A DNA stretch of 64,000 nt from positions 23,528-87,527 of the forward strand of contig JABDAU010000003.1 of assembly GCA_013289045.1 (NCBI GenBank), given 5' to 3'. Below are positions 8,869 to 18,211 of this stretch, one piece after another (the first letter of the stretch is position 1; each line of letters begins with the position of its first letter). The notes beneath the pieces are model-generated. The model saw nothing but the letters and a program-made list of their open reading frames with translations, had not been told where the DNA came from and did no database searches. The DNA is from Bacteroidota bacterium (GTDB taxonomy: Bacteria; Bacteroidota; Bacteroidia; Sphingobacteriales; Sphingobacteriaceae). The position numbers and the translations under genes are program-made.

Positions 8869-10860
8869 CTATTTCGCCGCAAACTCCTTATCCGCCAGCG
8901 TTCTCGGAAACCATATCATCATTTCGCCCTTGCCGCGGTTAGCCCATGAATAATATGGGATAGCGGTAAGGCTTGCCTTTTTCAAGTCGTTGTGCAGGCT
9001 GTCCTTGCGCATAACCTGAGCTTTTAAAACAGTGATGCCGTTCAGCATACCGGGTTCGTACACGGCTTTAAATTTGGTATTGTCCGGTACAATTATATTG
9101 CTCACTTTCCCATCGTTATCTTTCCATTCACCGCAATACATGATCGGTCCGCGCTGCAGGGCCACGCGATTACTGTCGACTTTAAGTTTCTGGTTGGCGA
9201 TAACTTCTTTTACCTGCATCGGCAGGTTCACCTGTATCTCGTCGCCCTTCTTCCAGATACGGCTCAATACAGCATAGCCATTTTTAAGCTGATATTTTAC
9301 TGCTGATCCGTTCACTTTTATTACTACAGGTTGTGCTTCTTTTGTCCTGTAAGTATAAAGATTGGAAGGGATGGCCTCCGCCCTGCTCCATCCCGGGATA
9401 CGCACCAGCATGTTGAATTGCCTTGGCGTTTGCGGCGCTACTTTTATGGAGAGCAGGCCGTTCCATGGGTAGTTGTTACTTTGAGTAATGTTTATATCTG
9501 TGTTATCATATTTCAGGCTTGCCGTACCTGCGATAAACAAGCTAACGTATACATTATTAGCCTTTTGCGCATAAACATACCCTGGCAATGATGGCAGGAA
9601 ACGCACCAAATTAGTTGGACAGCAGGAGCACTCAAACCATCCCGACCGGGCCGGTTCCATTGACGGTTGATTAAAGCCGTCCGTAATCTGCATAGCATTG
9701 GTGTAAAAAAATGATTTGCCATCCAGCCCAACGCCCGAGATCAGCCCGTTATACAATATTTTCTCCAGCAGATCGATATACTTCGAATCGCCATGCAGCA
9801 GGAACATCCGTTCGTTCCAGAAAACATCGCCTATAGCTGCACAGGTTTCATTGTATGCTGTGGTGTTTGGCAATTCGTAATCGTCGCCGAAACGTTCACC
9901 GTCCGGCACAGCGCCGATCCCGCCCTGTACATAGATCTTTTTGCTTACCATATTGTTCCAAATCCTGTCGATGGCCGCTATATATTGCTTATCACCGGTA
10001 AGCGCCGCAACATCGGCTATGCCCGAGTACAGGTACATGGCCCGCACAGCATGCCCTTCGGGATCGTCCTGGTCAACAACCGGTTTATCGTCCTGCCAGT
10101 ATTCGCCGTTCTTCCATTCGTCGAGGTTTGATTTATCATACGCACGTTTGCCGCGCTCGTCTATAAAGAATTTAGCCAGATTTAAGTAATCCGTTTTGCC
10201 AGTTATACGGTATAAACGCACCAGCCCCATCTCCACAATTTCATGTCCCGGCGCCACATGTCTTCTGCCCGGACCGAAGGTTGCCACCAGTAGGTCGGCA
10301 TTTTTCAAAGCTATATTCAAAAAATTCCTTTTACCTGTAGCCATATAATGTGCACTTGCCGCCTCGAACAAGTGTCCCGAGTTATACAGCTCATGGCTTA
10401 ACTCATTTTCTTTGACCCACCTTTCCGGCCCCGACCATGGATGCGGATGCAGCGGATCTATCGTACGTGCGGTATAAAGGTAGCCATCAGGCTCCTGCGC
10501 CTTGCCTACTATGGTAATGAGGGAATCGACATACTCAGCAAGTTTTGGATCGGGGTGTACCGCGAGGGAATAGGATGCACCTTCGATGGTTTTGTAAATA
10601 TCCGTATCATCAAACGGATAGGTGGTGCAAAACTTACCGGTATGCGTAGCCGCCATCTCGAAATTCTTAACGCGGCCGGTACTTTCACACCGGGCAAATG
10701 ATGCCGGGATAGTTACCGTGCGGTTGATCTCGATACGCGGCGACCAAAATCGGTCATCCAGTTTTACTTTGGTAAAGCTGACCGGCTGTATCGGGTAATC
10801 CTTAACCTGCGCGGTGGCAACGGTAACAGACAGAATCAAAAAGATGGGTAATATTTTCAT
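8869..10860 (-). CDS. Glycoside hydrolase family 127 beta-L-arabinofuranosidase
   Basis: 663 residues with signal peptide MKILPIFLILSVTVATAQ. The GH127 (formerly DUF1680) signature is complete. It has the NETCA motif supplying zinc ligands and the ECSCCPTN motif whose Cys-Cys pair provides the nucleophile and a ligand, as established for Bifidobacterium HypBA1. The (alpha/alpha)6 barrel covers about residues 20-430, followed by beta-sandwich domains. The family cleaves beta-L-arabinofuranosides, such as those on hydroxyproline-rich plant glycoproteins or pectin side chains. It is upstream of GH43 on the same strand, which together with SusC/SusD indicates an arabinose-containing target. Confidence 0.95.
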   Translation of the reverse strand: MKILPIFLILSVTVATAQVKDYPIQPVSFTKVKLDDRFWSPRIEINRTVTIPASFARCESTGRVKNFEMAATHTGKFCTTYPFDDTDIYKTIEGASYSLAVHPDPKLAEYVDSLITIVGKAQEPDGYLYTARTIDPLHPHPWSGPERWVKENELSHELYNSGHLFEAASAHYMATGKRNFLNIALKNADLLVATFGPGRRHVAPGHEIVEMGLVRLYRITGKTDYLNLAKFFIDERGKRAYDKSNLDEWKNGEYWQDDKPVVDQDDPEGHAVRAMYLYSGIADVAALTGDKQYIAAIDRIWNNMVSKKIYVQGGIGAVPDGERFGDDYELPNTTAYNETCAAIGDVFWNERMFLLHGDSKYIDLLEKILYNGLISGVGLDGKSFFYTNAMQITDGFNQPSMEPARSGWFECSCCPTNLVRFLPSLPGYVYAQKANNVYVSLFIAGTASLKYDNTDINITQSNNYPWNGLLSIKVAPQTPRQFNMLVRIPGWSRAEAIPSNLYTYRTKEAQPVVIKVNGSAVKYQLKNGYAVLSRIWKKGDEIQVNLPMQVKEVIANQKLKVDSNRVALQRGPIMYCGEWKDNDGKVSNIIVPDNTKFKAVYEPGMLNGITVLKAQVMRKDSLHNDLKKASLTAIPYYSWANRGKGEMMIWFPRTLADKEFAAK

Positions 10861-10942
10861 TCTAACCTCTCATATAAATTTTAAGTGTTTATTTAACACG
10901 AATCTTATTGCGCGAAAACAGCGAATTCTTTTCTTCCAGGTG

Positions 10943-10968
10943 AAACAATTGTTTGCTATTTATCGCAT
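10943..10968 (-). promoter_or_regulatory. Operator-like motif upstream of GH127
   Basis: AAACAATTGTTT, a perfect 12-bp palindrome, is followed within a few bases by TTTATCGCAT. This matches the element upstream of GH43 (8785-8809) in both words and nearly in spacing. It starts 83 bp before the GH127 start codon. Confidence 0.5.
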
Positions 10969-11000
10969 ATGCTAATGTAAAAACTTAACAGGCCATTTTT

Positions 11001-11008
11001 TATATTTG
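11001..11008 (+). promoter_or_regulatory. Bacteroidota -7 promoter box for the VOC gene
   Basis: TATATTTG is a perfect match to TAnnTTTG, the -7 consensus of the Bacteroidota primary sigma factor. It predicts transcription from about 11013 and a leader of about 20 nt before ATG 11034. Confidence 0.6.
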
Positions 11009-11033
11009 ACTTAATTAGTTGACAATATATTTT

Positions 11034-11402
11034 ATGGAACACAAAGTCAAGTCAATACGGCCGTTTATCGGGGCAAAGGATTTTGCAACATCAAGAAGCT
11101 TTTACCGCGACCTCGGTTTTGAGGAAGTCGTTTTATCCCCGCAGATGTCACTGTTTAAAACAGGCGCATTCGGTTTTTATTTGCAGAATGGTTATGTAAA
11201 GGATTGGGTTGATAACACAATGGTCTTTATGGAAGTTGAAAATGTACAGCAATTTTGGGACGAGCTTTTAACATTAGGGCTTCTTGATGTATATGAAAAT
11301 GTAAAGCTTACGCCAATAAGAACAGAAAGCTGGGGCCGCGAATGTTTTGTACACGATCCGTCCGGCATTCTGTGGCACTTTGGCGAATTCTCCCGGAAAT
11401 AG
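11034..11402 (+). CDS. VOC (glyoxalase/bleomycin-resistance) family protein
   Basis: 122 residues from ATG 11034; an upstream in-frame TTG at 11019 is less likely given the promoter at 11001-11008. The fold signature is visible as paired beta-alpha-beta-beta-beta units (IRPFIGAKDFATSRSFYRDLGF at the start and GRECFVHDPSGILWHFGEF at the end). VOC proteins bind a metal or ligand in a cupped sheet and act as lyases, dioxygenases or drug-binding proteins; which applies here is unknown. It stands alone between GH127 and the convergent GH38 gene. Confidence 0.85.
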   Translation: MEHKVKSIRPFIGAKDFATSRSFYRDLGFEEVVLSPQMSLFKTGAFGFYLQNGYVKDWVDNTMVFMEVENVQQFWDELLTLGLLDVYENVKLTPIRTESWGRECFVHDPSGILWHFGEFSRK

Positions 11403-11408
11403 GTCGTT

Positions 11409-14297
11409 CTATTTTTCCACCCGTATTGTTAAAATACCTTTAGCCGGGATTTTAAAGCCGGTACCAAGTAACCGTTTCCTGTCTTCCATCAGGTTGCTTT
11501 CAAAAACTTTTAAAACGCCTGTACCTTGCGGGATCAGATTTACCGTGGCATCTACCGGGCCGCAGCTTACCAAAGTAGCTACTACGCCTTTGCCATCATT
11601 AGCCGGTTTCATCGATTCCACATAAAACCTTCCGTCGGAAAATTTGAAAAACAGCCCTTTACCATTGTCGCCGCCTGCCGCAACTATCAACGGTTGATGA
11701 TTATCTAAACCCGCCTGGTTAGCCGCAAAACTGTCGTAACCGCCTATATGTGCGCTAAAAAAGTAATGGAAAATTGCCTTACCATCCTGGTCTGCGCGGA
11801 AATTGGTATGCCACAGGTTGTTCATCACCCACGAATATAATTTGCCGGATTGCGGCGTAAAATCAAGCCATAGCGGTGAATGGTGCAAGCCGCCAAGCAG
11901 TCCGGCTGTCGTAATATTTCCAATTTCAAAAAGCGGCGCATCCGGGCTCGACCAGGTGATGCCGTATTGGCTATTGGAAACATCAGCCCAGCGCTGCATG
12001 GTATACCAGTTATGATTGGCATATGGCAGCTGGTCGCTCTCTGCTGTCATACTTCCCCAGGGAATGTTGTACCGAACCTGTGCGCCCTGTACATTGAACG
12101 GGAATGCAAAATGCACACTTTCCTTTCTGCGAATGGCTTGCTTATCGATAGTATTGATCACCTCCACGTTATCGATGCCGCTTACCAATCGCACTTCACG
12201 TGTAAGGCTATTTGCGCCCGGCGCGGAGGAGGTAACCAGTAGGCTCACCACCAGCGGGCCTTTTTCTTTTATGGCGATGTGCGCATCTGCGCTTGTTTGC
12301 AGGTTACTGAGCGTGTCGCCCGGCAGGTAAATATATTTATTGAACCCTGCAGTATCAACCAGCTTAATGATCTTATCACCTGCGCCTTTCTCAATCCGTT
12401 CAATGTCACCGGTCGATCTTTGCAATTTGATGCTATAAATGCCATTGCTGAGTTGTGAATCGCTCACTTTTGCATCCCCTGCCGCGTAAGCCTCGCCGGG
12501 ATTAATTGTATAAGCCTTACTGCCATACTGCGGAATATCCTTCGCCACAAAAACCAGTTCCCCGGTACTCAGCCGTTGAGATGGGATCTTCTCTCCTGCT
12601 TCATCCGTCACCAGATCACCTGCCGTACTTAAATTAGCAGGCACATAAACAACATCCGTACGCGCCCATGAAAGCGTGTTATAAACGGTGATAGCATTGG
12701 ATGCTTCATTAGCCGGCAGCGTTGCCTGCTTCATCAATTCATCTGTTTGCTGTTTGGCATGCAGTACGTAACCCTGCTTTACTTCCCACTCGCTTTTTAC
12801 CTTTTCGTTATCCGGCTCGTTCACACTGTTGTAAGCGCCCCAGGTATGCTCATTATACAAAAGCAGGTTTTTCCACACGTCATCAAATGATGCTGAAGGA
12901 TAGGCTGGCTTATTGCGGATAGCCCATATGGTATTCACCTGTTTCAGCTCGTCTGAAGTTTCACGACTCAGACCAGTCTCTTTTGCAGCAGAGGATACGC
13001 CGTCCGTCCAGTATTCGGTGTAGTCACCCGTTAGTTTTGGTATCTGGTCTTTGTAACGGCTTTCAAAATCATTAAAGAATTGCTTAACCGAAGTAATAAC
13101 CAGCTTTGGCGATGAGAAATGCTCGTTCCACGCCTTTACGGCATCCGGTAATTCCGGGTCGATGGGCGCATTATCGCTCATGGCCCATGTAAGTATGGTC
13201 ATGTTATACGGAAATCCGTTTTGTTCCAAATCGCCCAGGTATTTAAAAATATGCGGGTTGAGAAAGTTTTCCGACGGATGACCGGTATAGTATGGTTTAG
13301 GATCTTCAATCGTAAAAAAGTTAGGGATCTTTGAGCCCTTCAGCGCATAGCCAATAGAGTATGGCTGGCATTGCCAGAAAAGCAGTTTCTCGCGACCCGA
13401 TGGTGATACCCAATAAAATGGCTTGTCCTGCCATTTGGCCAAATAACCTATCCTGTCAGAAGCATTTGGTCCCGAAAGAAAATACCTGATGCCTGTCTGC
13501 TCGCTTTGCGCCGCAAGCCCCCATGAAGATCCCGGCACATCCCCCTGGAACATCGTATGAATTTCGATGCCATGCTCCCGCGCCAATTGTTGCGATCTTG
13601 CAAACAGCTGCATCAATTGGTAAGAGTCGGTCATGCTGGTGTTGGTATTGCCATAGGCGCCGTCGAGGTTTATCCATCCATTTTTTACGGCATCCCAAAA
13701 ACGCTTCTTTTTGGCATCATCGGCAAGCTTCAGGTAATTATCAACCACCCAAATGGCTTCGGTCGTCCATTTATAACGAGCTTCCACAGGATAGGATGCT
13801 GTTTTCTTTGCCAGGTTTATTGATTCGTCAATATTATCCATATGCAGCTTAAGCACTTTTGCCTGCACATTGGTATACCCAATATCCACATGCGAATGCG
13901 GCAGCACATAAACCGTCCAGTTATTGCGGGCCGGCTCTACCAAACACCGCGCTACATAAATTTGATGCGCTGCCTGCAGCTTTACCGTTGCCTGCGTAGT
14001 CTCTTTTACCGGCGGGCCGGGCAAAGGCAGTTCAAAAACATCCAATCCATTGCTATTTGCAACAATATGCACATACTCCGTTTGCCCATTAAATGAAATG
14101 ACCGCATCTGTCGTATCAAAACACTTTCCATCTTTAAACAACAGTCGCACCATACGGCAATCAGCGCCTTTGTATTTAATATATGCTATGGTAGGCTCCA
14201 GCGCAATGGAGGTAAACTGACCTGTCTTTTGCTGTGCAGTTACAGCTGACAGGTTATAAAAGACAATGACAGCCAGAATGAAGAGAAACTTTTTCAT
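11409..14297 (-). CDS. Glycoside hydrolase family 38 alpha-mannosidase, secreted
   Basis: 962 residues from ATG 14297, chosen because MKKFLFILAVIVFYNLSAVTAQQ is a clear signal peptide; residues upstream of it read like untranslated sequence. The N-terminal catalytic domain shows the metal-binding PHSHVDIGYT motif near residue 130 of the mature region, a FQGDVPGSSWG segment carrying the expected catalytic Asp, and further family helices. The C-terminal half is the usual set of beta domains. GH38 enzymes remove alpha-mannose residues. It ends 6 bp from the convergent VOC gene. Within this locus it could trim mannose from glycoproteins or mixed plant glycans; that is inference. Confidence 0.88.
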   Translation of the reverse strand: MKKFLFILAVIVFYNLSAVTAQQKTGQFTSIALEPTIAYIKYKGADCRMVRLLFKDGKCFDTTDAVISFNGQTEYVHIVANSNGLDVFELPLPGPPVKETTQATVKLQAAHQIYVARCLVEPARNNWTVYVLPHSHVDIGYTNVQAKVLKLHMDNIDESINLAKKTASYPVEARYKWTTEAIWVVDNYLKLADDAKKKRFWDAVKNGWINLDGAYGNTNTSMTDSYQLMQLFARSQQLAREHGIEIHTMFQGDVPGSSWGLAAQSEQTGIRYFLSGPNASDRIGYLAKWQDKPFYWVSPSGREKLLFWQCQPYSIGYALKGSKIPNFFTIEDPKPYYTGHPSENFLNPHIFKYLGDLEQNGFPYNMTILTWAMSDNAPIDPELPDAVKAWNEHFSSPKLVITSVKQFFNDFESRYKDQIPKLTGDYTEYWTDGVSSAAKETGLSRETSDELKQVNTIWAIRNKPAYPSASFDDVWKNLLLYNEHTWGAYNSVNEPDNEKVKSEWEVKQGYVLHAKQQTDELMKQATLPANEASNAITVYNTLSWARTDVVYVPANLSTAGDLVTDEAGEKIPSQRLSTGELVFVAKDIPQYGSKAYTINPGEAYAAGDAKVSDSQLSNGIYSIKLQRSTGDIERIEKGAGDKIIKLVDTAGFNKYIYLPGDTLSNLQTSADAHIAIKEKGPLVVSLLVTSSAPGANSLTREVRLVSGIDNVEVINTIDKQAIRRKESVHFAFPFNVQGAQVRYNIPWGSMTAESDQLPYANHNWYTMQRWADVSNSQYGITWSSPDAPLFEIGNITTAGLLGGLHHSPLWLDFTPQSGKLYSWVMNNLWHTNFRADQDGKAIFHYFFSAHIGGYDSFAANQAGLDNHQPLIVAAGGDNGKGLFFKFSDGRFYVESMKPANDGKGVVATLVSCGPVDATVNLIPQGTGVLKVFESNLMEDRKRLLGTGFKIPAKGILTIRVEK

Positions 14298-14320
14298 AAA
14301 ATGGGACTGATGATGTATCT

Positions 14321-14328
14321 CAAAGATA
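14321..14328 (-). promoter_or_regulatory. -7 promoter box for GH38
   Basis: The minus strand reads TATCTTTG, a perfect TAnnTTTG match, predicting a start near 14316 and a leader of about 19 nt to ATG 14297. This also supports the choice of start codon. Confidence 0.6.
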
Positions 14329-14356
14329 GTATTTATCACCCGGAAGAGAAAGTAAC

Positions 14357-14388
14357 TTGTTCGAACAAAATACTGATTGTTCCTACAA
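14357..14388. promoter_or_regulatory. Tandem operator-like sites upstream of GH38
   Basis: The perfect palindrome TTGTTCGAACAA (14357-14368) is followed exactly 20 bp later by the related TTGTTCCTACAA (14377-14388). From the predicted start at 14316 they centre near -47 and -67, a position that suits an activator binding two helical turns apart. Confidence 0.5.
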
Positions 14389-14620
14389 ATATGATCGCAT
14401 TTAGATTGCACTTAAGCTTTCTTTAAAGTGTTTAGCTACAGAAGTATATAGCCTTCACGGAAAAAAGCCAAATAGCTGAAAAACGAAAAGTACATCTGCC
14501 AAACGGTGCATCATACCGAAGGTAAATTTATTTAGCTGAGTTATAACTATAAGGTACAGAATAACTACTTTTAAATCATCCTGTAAAACAGCAGAAAAAT
14601 TTATAGACGGAATACATTCC

Positions 14621-15424
14621 ATGAAAGGATCATTTGACAACCAGGTTATCTGGATCACCGGGGCGTCATCGGGCATCGGTGAAGCACTCGCTTATGCATT
14701 AGCTGCCCGCGGGGCTAAACTTATCCTGTCAAGCCGCCGCGAGGCTGAATTGGAACGCGTAAAGAGCAATTGCCGTAATCCTGAACAAGTGAAAGTGCTG
14801 CTGCTCGACCTGGCTAATACCGCCAGCCTCGAAGCGAAAGTACCTGCTGCTATCGCTTTATTCGGGCATATCGATATCATGGTACACAATGGCGGCATTA
14901 CACAACGCGGGCTCATTGCGGAAACTGAGATCGCCGTTCACCGCGAGGTGATGGAGTTGGATTATTTCAGCTATATCATCCTTACCAAAGCGCTTTTGCC
15001 GCATTTTCTTGAACGTAAAACCGGCCATTTTGTGGTAACGAGCAGCGTAATGGGCAAGATTGGCACACCGATGCGTGCTGCTTATGCGGCGGCAAAGCAT
15101 GCACTGCACGGCTATTTCGATTGCCTTCGGGCGGAAGTGGTTAGTGATGGTATAAAAGTAACCATTATTACTCCGGGCTATATCCGTACCCCTATCGCGA
15201 CGATATTTGGTGATGGCAAACTATCCTATACAATGTCAGACCAAATCGGCGGTGGCTTCTCTGCCGAAAAAACTGCTGAGCAAATTGTAAAGGCGATCCG
15301 GAAGAAGGCTTATGAATCGTATGTGGGGAAATTTATGGGCGAAGAAAGACTGGCGCTTATCGTTACCCGGGTTTGGCCGGGATTATTTACACGGCTGATC
15401 CCGAAAATGGGCGTGCCGAAATGA
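14621..15424 (+). CDS. Classical short-chain dehydrogenase/reductase
   Basis: 267 residues. The glycine-rich loop TGASSGIGEALAYALAARG is at residues 11-29, the NNAG-like motif reads VHNGGITQRG near residue 90, the catalytic Ser is in VTSSVMGKIG, and YAAAKHAL gives the YxxxK catalytic pair. It resembles DHRS7-like SDRs, which reduce lipids, steroids or ketones. It stands alone and converges with the AlkA-like gene 13 bp downstream. Substrate unknown. Confidence 0.9.
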   Translation: MKGSFDNQVIWITGASSGIGEALAYALAARGAKLILSSRREAELERVKSNCRNPEQVKVLLLDLANTASLEAKVPAAIALFGHIDIMVHNGGITQRGLIAETEIAVHREVMELDYFSYIILTKALLPHFLERKTGHFVVTSSVMGKIGTPMRAAYAAAKHALHGYFDCLRAEVVSDGIKVTIITPGYIRTPIATIFGDGKLSYTMSDQIGGGFSAEKTAEQIVKAIRKKAYESYVGKFMGEERLALIVTRVWPGLFTRLIPKMGVPK

Positions 15425-15437
15425 TGGCTACGTTTAG

Positions 15438-16358
15438 CTAATTACTTTCAATAGATATTAGAGGGTTATCGGGTTTTGGCGCAAGGCTTCGCCAGAGATA
15501 AAACACCAGGTAGGCTTCCCATCCTTTAAATCTTTCAAAAAGCTGGTGCATATCCTGTAGCTCTGTTTTGTTTGCTATGATGCCGTGGTTTAACAGCGCA
15601 TTAATAAGTCCGGCATCTCCGAATGGCACTGCAGTTTGGTCGCGCAGAGATTTCATCAACACATAATTAGCCGTCCATACGCCAATGCCTTTCTGGGCAG
15701 TAAGCAGGTTTCGCCGTGAAACTGAATCGGGCAGAGATCTAAGTATGGTCTTATCAATTTTCCCTTCAATAAATGCTAGCGCGATATTTTTAAGATAAGC
15801 TGTTTTACTTCCGGAAAGCTGCATTTTCCTGAGGTCTTCAATATCAGCTGCCGCAATTGTTCCAGGTGAAGGAAATATATAATATCTCGAGCTGTCGTGA
15901 TTTATATAGTCGCCATATTTTTCAATCAGCCGTCGTTTGATCTTGTAGGCAAAAGTAAGATTGATCTGCTGACCGATGATAGCCCAGGCAAGCGCTTCGA
16001 ACAGATCGGGCATGCCTACCAGCTTCAGTCCGTAAAACTCCTCTGCCATGTAGGATAGCCTGTCATCTGCTTTCAGCAATTCATAAAATGATGTGATATC
16101 TTCTTCCAGGTCAAACCATTCGCTGATGAAGCTTTTAACGAATGCGGCATTTTCTTCAGTACGTTCTCCGCAGAGCCATTCTATTTTTACCGACCTGGTA
16201 CCTGGCGTAATTTTTACCAGGAATTTTTTATCTGCAAACAAGAATGCCCTAAATATGCTATTCTCTCTTACGCTGTAAATCGGGTCATCAAAGCCGCGTG
16301 ATAAAAACCATAAAAGTTCTTCGGGATTGATAGGATGCGTTAATAAGATCTCGTCCAT
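15438..16358 (-). CDS. AlkA-like DNA-3-methyladenine glycosylase (HhH-GPD superfamily)
   Basis: 306 residues from ATG 16358; a TTG five codons upstream is the other option. The order follows AlkA: an N-terminal TBP-like domain (residues 1-110), then the helical HhH-GPD domain with LFEALAWAIIGQQINLTFAYK, the hairpin LTAQKGIGVWTANYVLMKSLRD, and the catalytic Asp in VPFGDAGL. It would remove alkylated purines in base-excision repair. No adaptive-response partner gene is adjacent. Confidence 0.88.
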   Translation of the reverse strand: MDEILLTHPINPEELLWFLSRGFDDPIYSVRENSIFRAFLFADKKFLVKITPGTRSVKIEWLCGERTEENAAFVKSFISEWFDLEEDITSFYELLKADDRLSYMAEEFYGLKLVGMPDLFEALAWAIIGQQINLTFAYKIKRRLIEKYGDYINHDSSRYYIFPSPGTIAAADIEDLRKMQLSGSKTAYLKNIALAFIEGKIDKTILRSLPDSVSRRNLLTAQKGIGVWTANYVLMKSLRDQTAVPFGDAGLINALLNHGIIANKTELQDMHQLFERFKGWEAYLVFYLWRSLAPKPDNPLISIESN

Positions 16359-16471
16359 TGCTATGCTTAACAATCCAGGGAGGGGGCCGATTCAATTTAT
16401 TGTTTTAGGATAAAAAAATAAATCCCAAAATGGTGACGGGAAGTGTTCAAATTAATTTATCATATACAAAT

Positions 16472-17116
16472 TTAGCGGCTCGTTGCTTCTTCTCCACTAT
16501 CCTTTGTTGCGTTTCTTTGTTGAAAGTCTTCCTTTTGGGTAAAATATTGCAGCCCCAAAATTAGCGCTGTTGAAGTGGCAAACGTAATCTTTTGCATTAC
16601 AGGTAAAAACTTAAAACTACCGGAACCATACAGGTATAATGTAACATAAAAAATGGCAAGGCAAATAATGCAGCAAAATTTTAATAAATGCAGCTTTGAT
16701 TTTAAAACAAAAATGGTAACATAAAACATCCCTATCAAAAACATTGTGCTTGCGATAGTAATCATTATATTGTGCAATGGGGTTGCTATTAACAAGGTAA
16801 AAATCATACCACCGTCTCCCACATATTTTATTATTCTGGAAGCGCCTTTTGCCGGTATTTTTTTTGAAAATTCAATAAAGAACAGGGCAAAGCTCGCGGA
16901 AAGAAATACCATCCCGCCAATAGCCCAAAAACGGGATGAATTATGAGTCCCATTAATTGCTTTTTCACCGAAGAGATTACTTATATAGTTATTTTTCCAG
17001 TCGTAACCAATAGCATTTTTGTCAACTTGTGAGCCGCCGGGATAATACATTGTGGCCACCAGCAGCAACGACATTGAAATAATTATTCCGAGTAGAATTG
17101 AATACTTTTTTGCCAT
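16472..17116 (-). CDS. Polytopic membrane protein (DUF998-like)
   Basis: 214 residues with about six hydrophobic helices: residues 8-25, 66-84, 104-118, 121-137, 145-165 and 178-194. The extracytoplasmic loop after helix 1 (YYPGGSQVDKNAIGYDWKNNYISNLF) resembles DUF998-type proteins. The C-terminus is hydrophilic (QRNATKDSGEEATSR). A perfect -7 box lies upstream. Function unknown. Confidence 0.75.
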   Translation of the reverse strand: MAKKYSILLGIIISMSLLLVATMYYPGGSQVDKNAIGYDWKNNYISNLFGEKAINGTHNSSRFWAIGGMVFLSASFALFFIEFSKKIPAKGASRIIKYVGDGGMIFTLLIATPLHNIMITIASTMFLIGMFYVTIFVLKSKLHLLKFCCIICLAIFYVTLYLYGSGSFKFLPVMQKITFATSTALILGLQYFTQKEDFQQRNATKDSGEEATSR

Positions 17117-17148
17117 GCAATAATTGATTAAAGAGTATGACTCTTGGG

Positions 17149-17156
17149 CAAAAATA
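17149..17156 (-). promoter_or_regulatory. -7 promoter box for the DUF998-like gene
   Basis: The minus strand reads TATTTTTG, matching TAnnTTTG, with a predicted leader of about 28 nt to the start codon at 17116. Confidence 0.5.
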
Positions 17157-17255
17157 CTGATCTCGCATTAAACTTTACGATTTGCAAGGCTATGCAACTA
17201 CGTCATTCTTTACTATGCGGAGTGGCTGCATTATTTTACCACTTCACTTCCCCCT

Positions 17256-18158
17256 CTACAGAAATTTCGGATTAACAGCCCCTCTTCCGAAGCGGTAGCT
17301 AAGGGTAACCTCGTGGGTAGCGGAGTTAGCGGCGCTGAAGTTGCCGGCTGCGGTGCCCAGCTGGTAGCTGTATCCAAAGCGGAAGTTATCAATGGTGAAC
17401 GATACGATGCCGGCAGCCTGCTTATCGGTGCGGTAGCTTGCGCCGAGGCCGAGGGCATTCTCTATGAACAGGGTGCCGGACAGGGCCATCACGGCGGGGG
17501 TGCCTTTTGCGTAGGCCACCAGCATGGCGGGCCTGAACTTAAAGTTGTCGTCGAGCGTGGCCAGGTAGCCGCCTTCGAAGTAATAATGATTTTCCAGGTC
17601 CACCTGGCTTACGGTGGCGGCATTGCCCAGGCTGCGGATGGTGAGCTCGGGGGCCGACAGGCCCAGGTAATAGTCGTCGCTGTAGAGCATCACGCCAAAG
17701 CCGAGGTTGGGGTTGGTCTGCCTGACGTCGGCAAACTGCGGATCGGCAGGATCAGGGTCCTGGAACACATATTTGCGCAGACCGGCATTCAGCGATACGG
17801 CCAGAAACTGGCTGGTGGTGAGCTGCACCGACTTGGCAAAAAAGGCGTTGAACTCGGTCAGCGTCTCCGGCCCTTCGGAATTGTTCTTGATGACCAGCCC
17901 TGCGGAACCATTGATGTTCTCAAAAGGGATATTCGCATTGAGCAGCAGCGCGGTCGGCGCGCCGTTCTGGATCTGGACAAGCTGCCTGCTCACCAGCGAG
18001 CTCACCGAGCCTGCCTTGTCCAGCACGGCATAGGCCTGGTTGTAGGGCGTCAGGTTATCGGCAAACTGCGTGTATTTGATCAGGCTCTGCTGTGCACTTG
18101 CGCACAGGCCCGTTAAAAGCAATCCTGCTGAAAAAATGGTCTTTTTGAAGTAGTTCAC
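17256..18158 (-). CDS. PorP/SprF-family type IX secretion membrane protein
   Basis: 300 residues, apparent GTG start at 18158, with signal peptide FKKTIFSAGLLLTGLCASAQQ. The sequence follows PorP/SprF: QQSLIKYTQFADNLTPYNQAYAV at the mature N-terminus, repeated outer-membrane beta strands, and a C-terminal strand set ending in FRFGYSYQLGT...LSYRFGRG. In Flavobacterium, SprF is needed for secretion and anchoring of the type B substrate SprB, encoded next to it. Here the gene directly follows a type B CTD giant, so it is probably that protein's dedicated anchor. The DNA is GC-rich relative to the window, like the 3' half of the giant gene. Confidence 0.9.
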   Translation of the reverse strand: MNYFKKTIFSAGLLLTGLCASAQQSLIKYTQFADNLTPYNQAYAVLDKAGSVSSLVSRQLVQIQNGAPTALLLNANIPFENINGSAGLVIKNNSEGPETLTEFNAFFAKSVQLTTSQFLAVSLNAGLRKYVFQDPDPADPQFADVRQTNPNLGFGVMLYSDDYYLGLSAPELTIRSLGNAATVSQVDLENHYYFEGGYLATLDDNFKFRPAMLVAYAKGTPAVMALSGTLFIENALGLGASYRTDKQAAGIVSFTIDNFRFGYSYQLGTAAGNFSAANSATHEVTLSYRFGRGAVNPKFL

Positions 18159-18211
18159 GTTCCGCTAAAAAAATAAAAGATCACGTTTAGTTCAATATAT
18201 CATTCATTCTA

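Larger units (their letters stand above)
14298..14620. other. Divergent promoter region between GH38 and the SDR gene
   Basis: About 320 bp with no gene. On the GH38 side it contains a perfect -7 box (14321-14328, minus strand) and two operator-like sites (14357-14388). Nothing recognisable was found within 150 bp of the SDR start. Confidence 0.5.
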
